A stretch of 64,000 bases of DNA from Excoecaria cochinchinensis (taxonomy: Eukaryota; Streptophyta; Magnoliopsida; Malpighiales; Euphorbiaceae): positions 14,179,001 to 14,243,000 of the forward strand of contig CANTUQ010000073.1 in the NCBI GenBank assembly GCA_947683425.1, given 5' to 3'. This document shows, in pieces, positions 42,665-53,310 of this stretch; position 1 is the stretch's first letter; each line of letters starts with the position of its first letter. The notes beneath the pieces were generated by a model. It did no database searches and was not told the DNA's origin. It was given only the letters and a program-made list of their open reading frames with translations. The position numbers and the translations under genes were made by a program.

Positions 42665-44312
42665 TGAGGAATTTTTTACCATCGTATAACATACCCTGAC
42701 TACCGTGTAAAACAGTTCTGGAACTCAAAAATTAGCTTAAAAATGATCCACATAACGGTTAAGAATATCTGACCACCGTGTGATCAGTCTTAACCGCAGA
42801 ATAAAATGGTTCTAGACTAAAATACTGGATTTTTGGAATGACCCACAGCTCTCAAGAAAACCTAACCACCTTGTGACATGACCTAACCACCATGTGACCC
42901 CTGTTTTTAAAGATAGAAAGTGAGTTTTTCTTACCAAAATAAACCCAAACTTCCTCGAAAGTTCACCATACTTGTTCGACACGTGTATATTGCTTTGTGA
43001 TGATAATATGTATGTAATATATATGAATTAACATAGGAAATATTGTAATGTACATAGTTTACACATAAGGAATTATAATTAAAATAAGCATTTGGACTAT
43101 TAGAATAACTTAGAAATTGTAAGGCATGTATTTTGATTAATATGTACTGATTTTATGATACTTGTTCAATAACCTTTAAGGGGATGTGATGATTCTATAT
43201 ACTTGCATGCCATATGTAGCTATACGAAAATAATACTAAGAACACAATTTACATATTAAGTATAAATGTTAATTTTTCTCCAATATTGTTCAAAAAGAAT
43301 GTGACATTTTCTGAACTAGATGAGTTAATTATATGATTACAAATGTGCACGCATGCATGTACATGTACCTTGATAAACGTCAATGATATATATGTTGAAT
43401 ATATAGATGTATATAAGAAAATTTATATGAGTATAGTTGACACAAAATGTAATGAGTCTCTAAATGGATATCTAACCATTATTTGCTCAGAACTATCTGA
43501 CATGTGCTATGAAATGGCAAGTGATGAGTTCATGGTTGTAAATGCATTTATGTTAATAATACATAATTATAAGCAACATCGAAATGATATTAGTGCCTGC
43601 TTATAAGTCTACGCTGTGGATAGATAGGCCTGTCTATAGGGACTACTGTTACAACTGCCTACTATATTATCAACACTCATTGTGTCCTATCTTAAGACTA
43701 TATATGTCTCTCATTGTATTGTACCTACGGGTACCTACTGTTCAGTATACCTACGAGTATTTTGTACCTTCAAGTGCGACTATTCTCTTCCACTTATCCA
43801 CATCCATAGAACAATGCAGGCCATATATTAATTAAAAGAAAATAAGTAAATGAATAATAAAGATGGTGACTCGAATCTTATTTGTAACAAATCTACATGT
43901 AAGTGTGTATGTTCCTTGATTTAATGAGCAGTCTTGATACTTGAGTTAATATAAATAATACCCTTGACTATGATTCTATTATGTTTTATGAGTATAAACA
44001 TAACTATAATTCTTGTATGGTTAGTTAATAGTTATGGAAGTAATGATTTGATCAAGAATAACATGCTTTACATGACTATTGTACGGGTAATCATACGATT
44101 AGTACCTTCAGATACCTATTGTATATTTCCCATTTATTTTTTCATGATTTTTTCTTATTCTGGCTTGTCTTGATTTGAATGCTTATCTGTAACCTTTGAT
44201 TTAAACAAGTGATTTCAATATGAACAATGAGATAGGGGCATGACGAAATTATGAATCTGGTATAATTAAGAAATTAAGTGAAAGAAGTAATATGAACATA
44301 CATGATGGGCTT
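42665..44312 (+). mobile_element. Tekay-like LTR (family C), left surviving part
   Basis: Its 5' part is missing at the CACTA junction. It contains decayed ACCACCGTGTGA-type words (42690-42905) and GTGGATAGATAGGCCTGTCTATAGGG at about 43617, the same landmark as in the E2 LTR near 15805, followed by GTACCT..GGTACCTAC text. E6 inserts at 44313; the LTR resumes at 58001. ORFs of 69-87 codons here show no domains. Confidence 0.75.
42685..42905. repeat. Degenerate palindrome array in family C LTR
   Basis: Scattered words GACTACCGTGT, TGACCACCGTGTGATCA, AACCACCTTGTGACATG and AACCACCATGTGACC look like worn right arms of the array seen at 44502-44905, with spacer words CAGTTCTGG and GGTTCTAGAC. Pairing is largely lost. 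Confidence 0.45.
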
Positions 44313-46092
44313 TGATAACTTCAATTTAGTATTTAGATTTGGTAGTGTTTTCGTATGATTTATGGTGTTTAGTAGTGTTTATTGTCGTGATATGCTCGTT
44401 TTAGATTAATTATGTCAATGTTAATGAAATTAGAGTTTTTATGTAATTTTTGTTAGTTTTTTTTTATTAAGTTTAATTTGTGTGCAGAATTTTTAGGTAC
44501 CTCACGGTGGTGATGACTTTGGTCACCACCGTGACATACAAAGGAGTTAAAGCAGAATGCAGGAGTAACATAGGTCACGCTGGTAACCAAAGTCCTCACC
44601 ACCGTGACATGTGTATCCATTAGGCAGAATGCAGACCTGTTATGGGTCACGGTGGTAACCAATGTTATCACCACCGTGACATAGTTCGCAACAAGACAGA
44701 ATCAAGTAAGAAGTTACCTCACGGTGGCAAGGTAATGTGGTTACCACCGTGACATAGGAAATTCCTGGACAGAAGCAAAAAGTTGAGCATGTCACGGTGG
44801 CAACCTATCTTGGTTACCACCGTGACCCCCGATCCCACACGCAATCCAGATTTATCTCCTCAACACCTCACGCTGGCAACCAATCTGGTTACCACCGTGA
44901 CCCATTGCGATTTAAAAAGAGAAGTTTCTGATTTTGAGTGGCGGCTGCTAGTTTTGAATCTATTTTCAAGTTAGGGTTTTAGAGATAGACTTTTGGGGAT
45001 AGTTTTTGAGTTGTTCTTAATTAAGATTTCGGATTTTATCTTGAGATTGGATTTGCAATTCAAGAGTTTTTACATTAGAAATACCTAATTTTAGTTTCAA
45101 GAGGAGTTTTTACATTCAGAGAATTTCCAGATTTTCTCCATTGAAGATTTGAAGAAGGAGATTGAGAAACTAAGGGTTCAAGATCTACACCTCAATGAAT
45201 TTCTGGGTTTATTCTTTCCTCTTTCCTTTTGATTTTGTGATGGGTTGTGAGTAGTTTTTTAGTTGTTTGGGGATCTCTGAATCCCCTACCCATGATGTGA
45301 ATTCTGAACATCGTTGAATTTAAATATGATTGAATGGTTTATTTCACTGGTATTTATTATTGATTTATGGAATTTATTTTATCAAGTTAATTTCCAGTTT
45401 TGATGAATGATTTATTTCATTATCTTTGTTGGTTATTGAGTTATATGGATTGAATACCATGGTTATCTATATTCAGTTTTTATCATTCTTGCTGTGTCTT
45501 TTGGACAACTCCGATTGGGAATCTAGAAGTGCAGGATTTTGTGATTTAAGACTAGAATGGTGAGTGAGATAATTAAGTTTTGGGTTATTTGACTCCGTAT
45601 TGGGAAAATAAACTAAACTTAGGATTTTAGACTCGTGCATAGGCTGATTATGTGGCTGACTCCGGTTTGGGATTCATATAATTAGAGTGGCTGACTCCGT
45701 TTGGGAAGCCTGGGTTAAGAGGGTTATCCCGAATTCTTTCATAAATAATTCTTAGATTAATTTTATTCATATCTGGGTATGGGGAGGACGAGTGAACCTG
45801 AGCAACGTTTGCTAATTTTGAATTCTTATCTTGTTAATTTTTCCGTCATTTAGTTTATTGCAATTATTGCTGTCAATTTAATTTGATTGTTTCTATTTAC
45901 TTATTTTGGTTATTTAGATTCTTTGTTTTTAATCAGTAGTTAATTCAATAAATTCAAACAATTGGGAATTCTTTTGCATACATTTGATTTTCATTACTTG
46001 CGCACACAGTCTCTTGGGTACGATAACTCGGAGTCTTAAAAATAATCCATTATATTACTTGTCGATTCAGTACACTTGCTGAGGCCGCGTTA
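44313..46092 (+). repeat. E6 5' LTR
   Basis: 1,780 bp, TGATAACTTCAATTTAG to TGAGGCCGCGTTA; the last base pair is TA where the 3' LTR has CA. A six-unit palindrome array fills 44502-44905. Downstream are repeated GACTCCG(T)TTTGGGA words (45505-45700). Confidence 0.93.
44502..44905. repeat. Palindrome array in E6 5' LTR (6 units, about 73 bp period)
   Basis: Units start at about 44501, 44574, 44645, 44718, 44791 and 44867. Typical arms are GTCACGGTGGTAACC and GGTTACCACCGTGAC, which pair perfectly. Spacers contain CAGAATGCA or ACAGAA, the reverse complement of the CATTCTG spacer word of the other arrays, so this array is inverted relative to them. Two left arms have CACGCTGG in place of CACGGTGG. 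Confidence 0.93.
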
Positions 46093-46098
46093 AGTTTT

Positions 46099-46116
46099 TG
46101 GCACCGTTGCCGGGGA
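46099..46116 (+). other. E6 primer-binding site (Athila type)
   Basis: TGGCACCGTTGCCGGGGA six bases after the 5' LTR; the Athila consensus (tRNA-Asp) is TGGCGCCGTTGCCGGGGA, one base different. Confidence 0.9.
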
Positions 46117-46219
46117 CTGGCGTTGTTTTAAGTTTTGATTATTATTTGTATGTGTTTTACTTTTTCTTTTATTTTATTTTATTTTATTCTTTATTCTTTT
46201 CAGGTAATTGTTGTGATGC

Positions 46220-47998
46220 ATGAGCAGATTGAGACAGGAGCAAATAGCACCCTGCGATCCTAAAATCGAGAGGACTTTACATCAACGAAGGAGAGCTAAC
46301 ATAAATTATAACATGGAAGACAATCCTCTTCCTATTGGTGAAGTTCCTCCCGAGAATGAACAAGTGCCGAGGGCACAAGATGGAAATCAAGGGAATTATA
46401 GAGAAGAGGTCCCGAGACAGAGGACAATAAGGGATTATGCAGTACCAAGATGGAATGAGGATAATCGAACGATTGTGCTGCCAAGGGGAGTGTAGTTTGA
46501 GCTTAAACCAGCCACCATCAATATGGTACAGAGGAATCAGTTTACGGGTTCAGAAGTGGAAGACCCCGCACAGCACTTAGACATATTCTTAGAGGTCAGT
46601 GATACGGTTCAGATTTCTGGAGTATCATCCGACTCGGTAAGATTAAAGTTATTCCCTTTCACATTGATTGGAAAAGCACGTGAATGGTTGCAAATGCTAC
46701 CTAGACAGTCGATTAGATCATGGGACCAGTTACAGGAGAGATTTTTGATGAGATTCTTCCCTCCGACAAAGACTGCGAACATCCATAACAGTATCTTGGG
46801 TTTTAGTCAAATGAGTGAGGAGCCATTTCATGAAACGTGGGAAAGGTTTAGAAGGCTATTGAGAAGCTGTCCACACCATGAGATAGCCATATACCACCTG
46901 ATGACAACATTTTATTCTGGGGTTACACCACAGACAAGATCTTTATTGGATGCTTCATCAGGAGGTTCATTCATGAATAGACTACCAGAGGAGGCTTTTC
47001 ATCTACTTGATGAAATGGCGGCGAATGACGCCCAATGGTCTAATCTTAGGTCAGTACCGAAAAGACAAGGGATACACGCTGTGGATGAGGTGTCGATGCT
47101 GAAGGCACAAATTGAGTCCATGAGGAAGGAGATGAGTAGTCTGAAAGTGCAGAATGTAGCCTCTGTGGCTCAAGAGAGTAGATGGTATGAAAGTGGGCAA
47201 GTTGGTCAAGAGAGTGGGGCAATGGGAGATATAAATGCCATAGGGGATTACAGAAGGAATGACCCCTACAGCAACACATATAATCCGGGATGGAGAAATC
47301 ATCCAAACTTCTCTTGGAAGGATGGAAATCCAAATGCTTCATCCTCTCAACCACAAGTTAGACCTCCCTTCAACCAAAACACTCATCAGAACCAAGGGCA
47401 GCCGTATCAACAACCATATCCACCCCATCACAACCAAGGGCAGCAATACCACCCACCGGGATACCAACCGAGGCCACCTGTGTAAGAAAAGAAGACAAAT
47501 CTGGAAGATATGTTGGCTACTTTCATAAACAGTCAACAACAGTTTGTAAATAGCCAGCAGCAGTTCATGGCTAATCAAGAGTCAAGGTGGAAATCTCAAG
47601 AGTAGTGGAACCGGAATCAAGATGCTTCCATGAGGAATTTAGAGACTCAAGTGGGACAGCTAGCGAATTTCGTGTCTCAAAGACAACCGGGAACATTTCC
47701 TTCGAATGTGGACCGGAATCCAAAAGAGGAAGCTAAAGCCATCACACTGATAAGTGGTAAGGAAATGGTACCGAGAGAAAATTAAGGTAAAAACTCTTCA
47801 TCATCAGAAAAGGAGGAGCCGACACGGACGGCAAGTAATTCTAACTCTAGAGTAGAAGTTAATAAAGATGCTCCTAAAAGTGATAAGGGTAAAAGTTTAG
47901 TGAATCCGAGGGTAGAGGATCTTGATATAAATAGACTGCCATTTCCTTCTATTGCTAAGTAGGAAAAGAAAAACGAGCAAAAGGCTAGGTTTCTAGAG
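46220..47998 (+). pseudogene. gag: E6 gag
   Basis: One reading frame throughout, broken by TAG 46493, TAA 47483, TAG 47603, TAA 47783 and TAG 47960. The capsid core begins after the first stop: NQFTGSEVEDPAQHLDIFLE, LKLFPFTLIGKAREWLQMLP, SWDQLQERFLMRFFPP, EPFHETWERFRRLLRSCPHH, GVTPQTRSLLDASSGGSFM. These are strong Athila gag signatures. A Pro/Gln/Asn/His-rich stretch follows, then QVGQLANFVSQRQPGTFPSN and LPFPSIAK. No frameshift is needed, so only point changes separate it from an open frame. Confidence 0.9.
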
Positions 47999-50206
47999 AT
48001 GTTTAAGAAACTGCACATCAATTTATCATTTGCTGAAGCTTTAGCTCATATGCCTAACTATGCTAAATTTATGAAAGAATTATGTTCTAATAAAAAGAAA
48101 TTAGAAGGGTATGGAACTGTACAGCTTACAGAAAATTGCAGTGCTATAATTATGAATAAGATCCTCGAGAAATTGGAAGATCCAGGTAGCTTTACTTTAC
48201 CCTGTGCTATTGGTGAAGATTTTTATGGTAATGCTTTATGTGATTTGGGTGCCAGCATAAATTTGATGCCTTATTCTATTTGCAGGAAGCTTAATCTTGG
48301 GGACCTAAGGGAGACGGGAATGAGACTCCAACTGGCAGATAGATCAGTGAGGCGACCCAAAGGAGTGATAGAAGATCTATTAGTGAAGGTGGGGAAATTC
48401 ATCTTCCCAGTGGATTTTGTGGTGATGGAGATGGAAGAGGATAGGAAGGTGCCATTGATAGTGGGGAGGCCATTTTTAAACACAGCAAAGGCGTTGATTG
48501 ATGTTCATGGTCAAACGGTCACCCTACGATTCAATAATGAGGAGTTAGTAGTGGCTATGAACAAGGCTCAAAAGTATCCATCTAGGGATATGGAGGAGTC
48601 TGTGTATTTTGTAGACGTAATAGACGAGTGTGTGGAAGAAGTGCAGGAAAAATTTGTTGGAGCTAATCTAGAAAAGTTGTGTCTGTTACATTCAGTGGAA
48701 GGAGAAGAAATGGAAGAAGAGATGAGGGGAGAAGAAATAGAAATTGTGGAGATAGAAAATGGAAAGGATGAGTCACAGAATGAAGAGTTTAACCCTCAAA
48801 AGGGGGATTTAAATTCTGAACTTAAACCTCTCCCCTCTCATTTGAAATATGTATTTTTAGAGAAAGATCAGAAACCAGTAATCATATCTTCTTTGTTGTC
48901 AGGAGATGAAGAACAGCTGTTGATAGCGGTGCTAAAGAAGCACAAAGGAGCCATCGGATGGGAAACCTCAGACTTGAAGGGGATTGACCCAAGCTACTGC
49001 ACACACATGATCCCAATGGAGGAGGAATGCAAGCCGGTAGCTCAGCCTCAAAGAAGACTCAACCCGGCCATGCAAGAGGTAGTAAAAAAGGAGGTACTCA
49101 AACTTCTTGATGCAGGTATAATCTACCCTATTTCTGATAGTAAATGGGTTAGCCCAGTGCAGTGTGTGCCTAAAAAAGGGGGAATGACAGTGGTCAAGAA
49201 TGAACTGAATGAACTGATTCCAGCTCGTACAGTTACGGGTTGGAGAGTCTGTATTGATTATAGAAGGTTGACTATTGCCACTAGGAAAGACCATTTCCCT
49301 TTGCCATTTATTGATCAAATGCTAGAGAGGTTAGCAGGTAATAGGTTCTACTGTTTTTTAGATGGGTATTCGGGATATTTGAAGATTCCTATAGCCCCTG
49401 AGGATCAAGAGAAAATGACCTTTACCTACCCATATAGCACATTTGCATATAGAAGAATGCCCTTTGGGTTATGTAATGCACCGGCTACGTTTCAGCGGTG
49501 TATGATGGTTATTTTCCATGATTTTATAGAGAAATTTATGGAGGTATTCATGGATGATTTCACTATATATGGAGCTGATTTTATGAGCTGTCTAAAGAAT
49601 CTTGATTTAGTGCTAGGGAGGTGTGAAAAGACTAACCTAGTTTTAAATTGGGGAAAGTGCCATTTTATGGTGAGAGAGGGCATTGTGTTAGGGCATAAAA
49701 TTTCAGAGAGAGGGATAGAAGTGGATAAGGCAAAAGTTGAAGTCATAGAGAAGTTACCGCCTCCGACAAGTGTTAAGGGCATAAGGAGTTTTTTAGGACA
49801 TGCGGGGTTTTACTGGCATTTTATTAAAGATTTTTCAAAAATTGCTAAACCCCTGTCTAATTTACTCATGAAAGATGTTGTTTTTAATTTTGATAGTGAA
49901 TGCTTGCTAGCTTTTGAAACGTTAAAGCAACGGCTTATTTCAGCTCCGGTGATTATATCTCCGGATTGGACTATGCCGTTTGAACTAATGTGTGATGCTA
50001 GTGATTATGCAGTGGGAGCGTTACTGGGACAGCGTCGGGGTAAGATATTCTGTGCAATTTATTATGCTAGTCATACTTTGACAGGAGCACAGGTTAATTA
50101 CACCACCACAGAAAAAGAACTTTTTGCAATTGTGTATGCGTTTGAGAAGTTCAGGCCATATTTGCTGGGTTCAAAGTTGTGGTGTGGTCGGACCATGCAG
50201 CCTTGA
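47999..50206 (+). CDS. pol: E6 protease, reverse transcriptase and start of RNase H (broken at 3' end)
   Basis: 735 open codons continuing the gag frame. The protease active site is CDLGASINLMPYSI (D82), then IVGRPFLNTAKALID. An acidic linker (about 232-275) follows. RT has GWRVCIDYRRLTIATRKDHF, FLDGYSGYLKIPI, MPFGLCNAPATFQR and catalytic FMDD at 517-520, then the RNase H start (MCDASDYAVGALLG, TTEKELFAIVYAFEKFRPYL). A one-base lesion near 50180 throws the frame before WSDHAALRHLF, and a TAG at 50251 follows in the correct frame. RT itself looks intact. Confidence 0.92.
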   Translation: MFKKLHINLSFAEALAHMPNYAKFMKELCSNKKKLEGYGTVQLTENCSAIIMNKILEKLEDPGSFTLPCAIGEDFYGNALCDLGASINLMPYSICRKLNLGDLRETGMRLQLADRSVRRPKGVIEDLLVKVGKFIFPVDFVVMEMEEDRKVPLIVGRPFLNTAKALIDVHGQTVTLRFNNEELVVAMNKAQKYPSRDMEESVYFVDVIDECVEEVQEKFVGANLEKLCLLHSVEGEEMEEEMRGEEIEIVEIENGKDESQNEEFNPQKGDLNSELKPLPSHLKYVFLEKDQKPVIISSLLSGDEEQLLIAVLKKHKGAIGWETSDLKGIDPSYCTHMIPMEEECKPVAQPQRRLNPAMQEVVKKEVLKLLDAGIIYPISDSKWVSPVQCVPKKGGMTVVKNELNELIPARTVTGWRVCIDYRRLTIATRKDHFPLPFIDQMLERLAGNRFYCFLDGYSGYLKIPIAPEDQEKMTFTYPYSTFAYRRMPFGLCNAPATFQRCMMVIFHDFIEKFMEVFMDDFTIYGADFMSCLKNLDLVLGRCEKTNLVLNWGKCHFMVREGIVLGHKISERGIEVDKAKVEVIEKLPPPTSVKGIRSFLGHAGFYWHFIKDFSKIAKPLSNLLMKDVVFNFDSECLLAFETLKQRLISAPVIISPDWTMPFELMCDASDYAVGALLGQRRGKIFCAIYYASHTLTGAQVNYTTTEKELFAIVYAFEKFRPYLLGSKLWCGRTMQP

Positions 50207-50253
50207 GGCATTTGTTTGCCAAGAAGGAATCCAAACCAAGGCTGATTCGTTAG

Positions 50254-51711
50254 GTGTTGCTCTTGCAAGAGTTTGATTTAGAAATTAAGGATAAGAAGGG
50301 CGCTGAAAACTTCGTGGCAGACCACTTATCAAGAATGGAAAATGACCACATTGAAAAGGGGGAAATTTTAGATTTATTTCCTGATGAACACATTTGTGCT
50401 TTATTTGCATGTGATACTTCTGTTCCTTGGTTTGCTAACATAGCAAATTTTCTTGCAGGAGGTTTTATGCCTAAAGATTTTACTTGGCAGCAAAAGAAGA
50501 AACTGAAAGCTGATGCCAAATACTACATTTGGGATGACCCCTATTTGTTCCGTCTATGTGCTGATCAAGTGCTGAGGAGATGTATCTCGGATGAGGAGAA
50601 GGGAGCGATCGTCAAGGCATGTCATAGTGGGGAAGCTGGTGGGCACCATGCACCAAATCGAACGGTATCGAAAATTTTATCCTCTGGTTTTTATTGGCCT
50701 ACTATGTTTAAAGATGTGAAAGTTTTTGTGAAAACCTGTGATAGGTGTCAGAGAGTAGGTAACATTTCTAAGAGAGATGAGATGCCTTTAACCAATTTGC
50801 TAGAGGTAGAATTGTTTGATTTGTGGGGGATAGACTTTATGGGACCTTTTCCGGTTTCTTATGGGTATGAGTATATTTTGGTAACAGTGGACTATGTGAG
50901 TAAATGGGTAGAAGCAATAGCCACTAGAACTTGTGATGCCAAGGTTGTTCTGGAATTTTTGAGAAAGAATATATTCACCCGATTTGGAGCCCCTAGAGCA
51001 ATTATTAGTGATGGTGGTAAACATTTTGTTAACCACCAATTTAAGGCTTTATTGCAAAAATTTGGAGTTAGGCATAAGGTAACCACCCCTTATCATGCTC
51101 AAGCTAATGGGCAGGTTGAAGTGTCCAATCGGGAACTTAAGGCCATCCTAGAAAAGACTGTGAATTCATCTAGAAAGGATTGGTGTTTAAGGTTGGATGA
51201 AGCTTTGTGGGCTTACCGAACTGCTTTCAAAACATCTATAGGATTATCCCCATTTAGGCTTGTTTTTGGCAAATCCTGTCATCTCCCTGTCGAATTAGAA
51301 CATAAGGCTTATTGGGCAACCAAGTTTTTAAATTTTGATATTAAGAGTGCAGGTGAGAAGAGACTTCTCCAGATGAACGAATTGGAAGAGATACGCTACT
51401 GGTCGTACCAACAAGCAGAGAAGTATAAGGCAAACACAAAGAAATGGCATGACAAGAAATTAGTTCCAAAAGAATTCACTCCAGGTATGAAAGTACTTTT
51501 ATATGACAGCAGGTTGCGTTTGTTTCCTGGAAAGTTAAAATCTCGGTGGAAGGGGCCATATGAGGTTGTGAAAGCTGATCAGTTTGGAGTGATCACATTG
51601 AAGCACCCGAATGGTGAAAATGAGTTCAAGGTCAATGGACACCATGTGAAGCCTTATTTTGAATCAAAATATGATGAGGCTTTGGCGATCGTCCACCTTA
51701 TGGATCCTTAA
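50254..51711 (+). CDS. E6 RNase H end and integrase
   Basis: 485 codons, opened by the TAG at 50251 and without its own ATG at the start. VADHLSRMEND closes RNase H. Integrase has zinc ligands H124, H131/132, C162 and C165, then the catalytic triad D194 (WGIDFMGPFP), D253 (ISDGGKHFVN) and E289 (NGQVEVSNRE), then AYRTAFKTSIGLSPF and SCHLPVELEHKAYWA, the Athila signature. The C-terminal SH3-like part (LKSRWKGPYEV, VNGHHVKPYF) ends at TAA 51709. No chromodomain. All catalytic residues are in place. Confidence 0.93.
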   Translation: MLLLQEFDLEIKDKKGAENFVADHLSRMENDHIEKGEILDLFPDEHICALFACDTSVPWFANIANFLAGGFMPKDFTWQQKKKLKADAKYYIWDDPYLFRLCADQVLRRCISDEEKGAIVKACHSGEAGGHHAPNRTVSKILSSGFYWPTMFKDVKVFVKTCDRCQRVGNISKRDEMPLTNLLEVELFDLWGIDFMGPFPVSYGYEYILVTVDYVSKWVEAIATRTCDAKVVLEFLRKNIFTRFGAPRAIISDGGKHFVNHQFKALLQKFGVRHKVTTPYHAQANGQVEVSNRELKAILEKTVNSSRKDWCLRLDEALWAYRTAFKTSIGLSPFRLVFGKSCHLPVELEHKAYWATKFLNFDIKSAGEKRLLQMNELEEIRYWSYQQAEKYKANTKKWHDKKLVPKEFTPGMKVLLYDSRLRLFPGKLKSRWKGPYEVVKADQFGVITLKHPNGENEFKVNGHHVKPYFESKYDEALAIVHLMDP

Positions 51712-51938
51712 TGATTTTAAAAGTCCAGCTGCAGACTTGTTAAATGCAGAACTTCTTTTCCTTTTATGTTATTTTGTATTTATAGTTCTTCTATTTCGGT
51801 AGTTAATCCTGTTTATTTTTGTTGAGATTGTCTGGTTTGTCGTCATAAGAAAATTATGTTTTTAAAGGGAGACTATTCAAGGTTTTAATAGCTGAAGTTT
51901 TGAGTGGTTAATGAAATGTGTTTGCATGTTTGCAGGTG
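51712..51938 (+). other. Spacer after E6 pol
   Basis: AT-rich non-coding link from the pol stop to the palindrome array. Nothing else seen. Confidence 0.5.
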
Positions 51939-52340
51939 GTCACGGTGGTAATGGGTATTGGTCACCACCATGACCAAGGGAGAATGCATTCTGGAATTGG
52001 GATGTACATATGTCACGGTGGCAATGGAATCCTATTACCACCGTGACCAAATGAGGAAACCATTCTGGATTGAAATTTTTCGTATGTCACGGTGGCAATG
52101 GTATTTGGTTACTACAGTGACCAAAAGGTAAGTTCCATTCTGTTTTGAGTTTGCACATGTCACGGTGGCAATGAAAACTGGTTACCACCGTGACGTGTTG
52201 ACACTTCCATTCTGTTTTGCAATTTTTGTATGTCACGGTGACAAAGAAATTGGTTGTCACCGTGACCAAGGGGCATTTCAATTCTGGATTACAAGTTTAA
52301 GGTACCTCACGGTGGCAACCTATTTGGTTACCACCGTGAC
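51939..52340. repeat. Second E6 palindrome array, between pol and env-like gene (6 units, 73-74 bp period)
   Basis: Units start at 51939, 52012, 52086, 52159, 52232 and 52305. Left arms are GTCACGGTGGCAATG-like, right arms GGTTACCACCGTGAC. Spacers repeat CCATTCTG then TTTTG and a T-rich stretch. It shares arms, unit length and period with both LTR arrays, though it lies in the internal part of the element and in the opposite orientation to the LTR arrays. Confidence 0.93.
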
Positions 52341-52468
52341 CCACGCGCACATTTGTTTTAAAATTCCAGTTTTTCATGTTTTGTTTCTCACTCACCCGCA
52401 CATCGCACTCTCAAAAATTTCAATATTTCACTTCATCTGCTAATTCGACCTTCCAATCTTTCTTTTAG

Positions 52469-53310
52469 GCTTCGATTTCTGCCAACCTACAACAAGTAAG
52501 TAATTCGACTCTTTCTTTTTCTTTCTATTTTTTGCATTTATTTTCTTTTCGTGTTGTTCTTTTCCCTGTTCTTGTTTTTACAATAGCGGTATGTTAGAAG
52601 TCTCTTTATTTCTCCCCACTGAGGATTTACTTCTGTTCATGCTCTGAATTTATGTTGGGGGTATTCTCAATTCATATCTTTATCCTCAATTTCAATCTCT
52701 GATGTTGAATCCATGAACGAGTTGAGTTGGGATGTTAGGGTAAGTGGGTGTGTGTATGATTTAAATTGCAATTTTTCTTCAAATTCTTGGTTCATAATGG
52801 AAATTGCTGGGTTTTAATTGCTTACTCTGTATTGTAATGCCTGATTTTTGAAATTATGGGTTGTTAGTATGATCTTTGAGCTTCAAGTTGGTCAGATAAC
52901 TATCTGCATACCAGGTGTTTGACTAAATGTCTGAATGAATGATTTTCCTGTTTTTTCCAATTCCTGCCAATATGAAATGCCAAGATTTTTTCGCAATAAC
53001 GTTAAAATGAGTTTGTTGTTCTCATTTATCCATTTTGCCTTTTGACAGTAGCTCAATTTCTCTTAACCATTGATTGCATTTTGCTACTAGTGATTCTGTG
53101 TTTCATAAAGTATTTGCTCATCACCTTTGCCGCATTGTACATATGTCATTTGCATTCTTCTTGCATTCTGGCATCTGTTATGTTATTCATTTTGGAATTG
53201 AGAGATTGTTTAACAACTTAGCAGGAGCTTAACATTATGCTTTATTTTAAATCCATTACTGTTAATGCCCATAGCATGCTATTGAATTTCGTTTTTCCAT
53301 GTTGTGCAGT
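52469..53310 (+). other. Predicted intron (52496-53309) upstream of the E6 env-like ORF
   Basis: Donor ACAACAA|GTAAGT at 52495/52496, a near-perfect plant 5' splice site. Acceptor TTTTTCCATGTTGTGCAG|TGG at 53309/53310, preceded by T-rich text. The last exon base is A and the first two after the acceptor are TG, so splicing makes an ATG in frame with the ORF, in the good context ACAACA-ATG-GC. A further acceptor TTTCTTTTAG at 52468 could bound a 27-nt upstream exon. Confidence 0.65.

Noticed and set aside
43343..44173. Small ORFs in family C LTR
   Set aside because: Short, low-complexity, no codon signature; the region is explained by LTR homology.
44502..44905. Regularly spaced palindromic repeats resembling a CRISPR array
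   Set aside because: This is plant nuclear DNA inside a retrotransposon LTR; spacers are related to each other, the repeats vary, and there are no cas genes.
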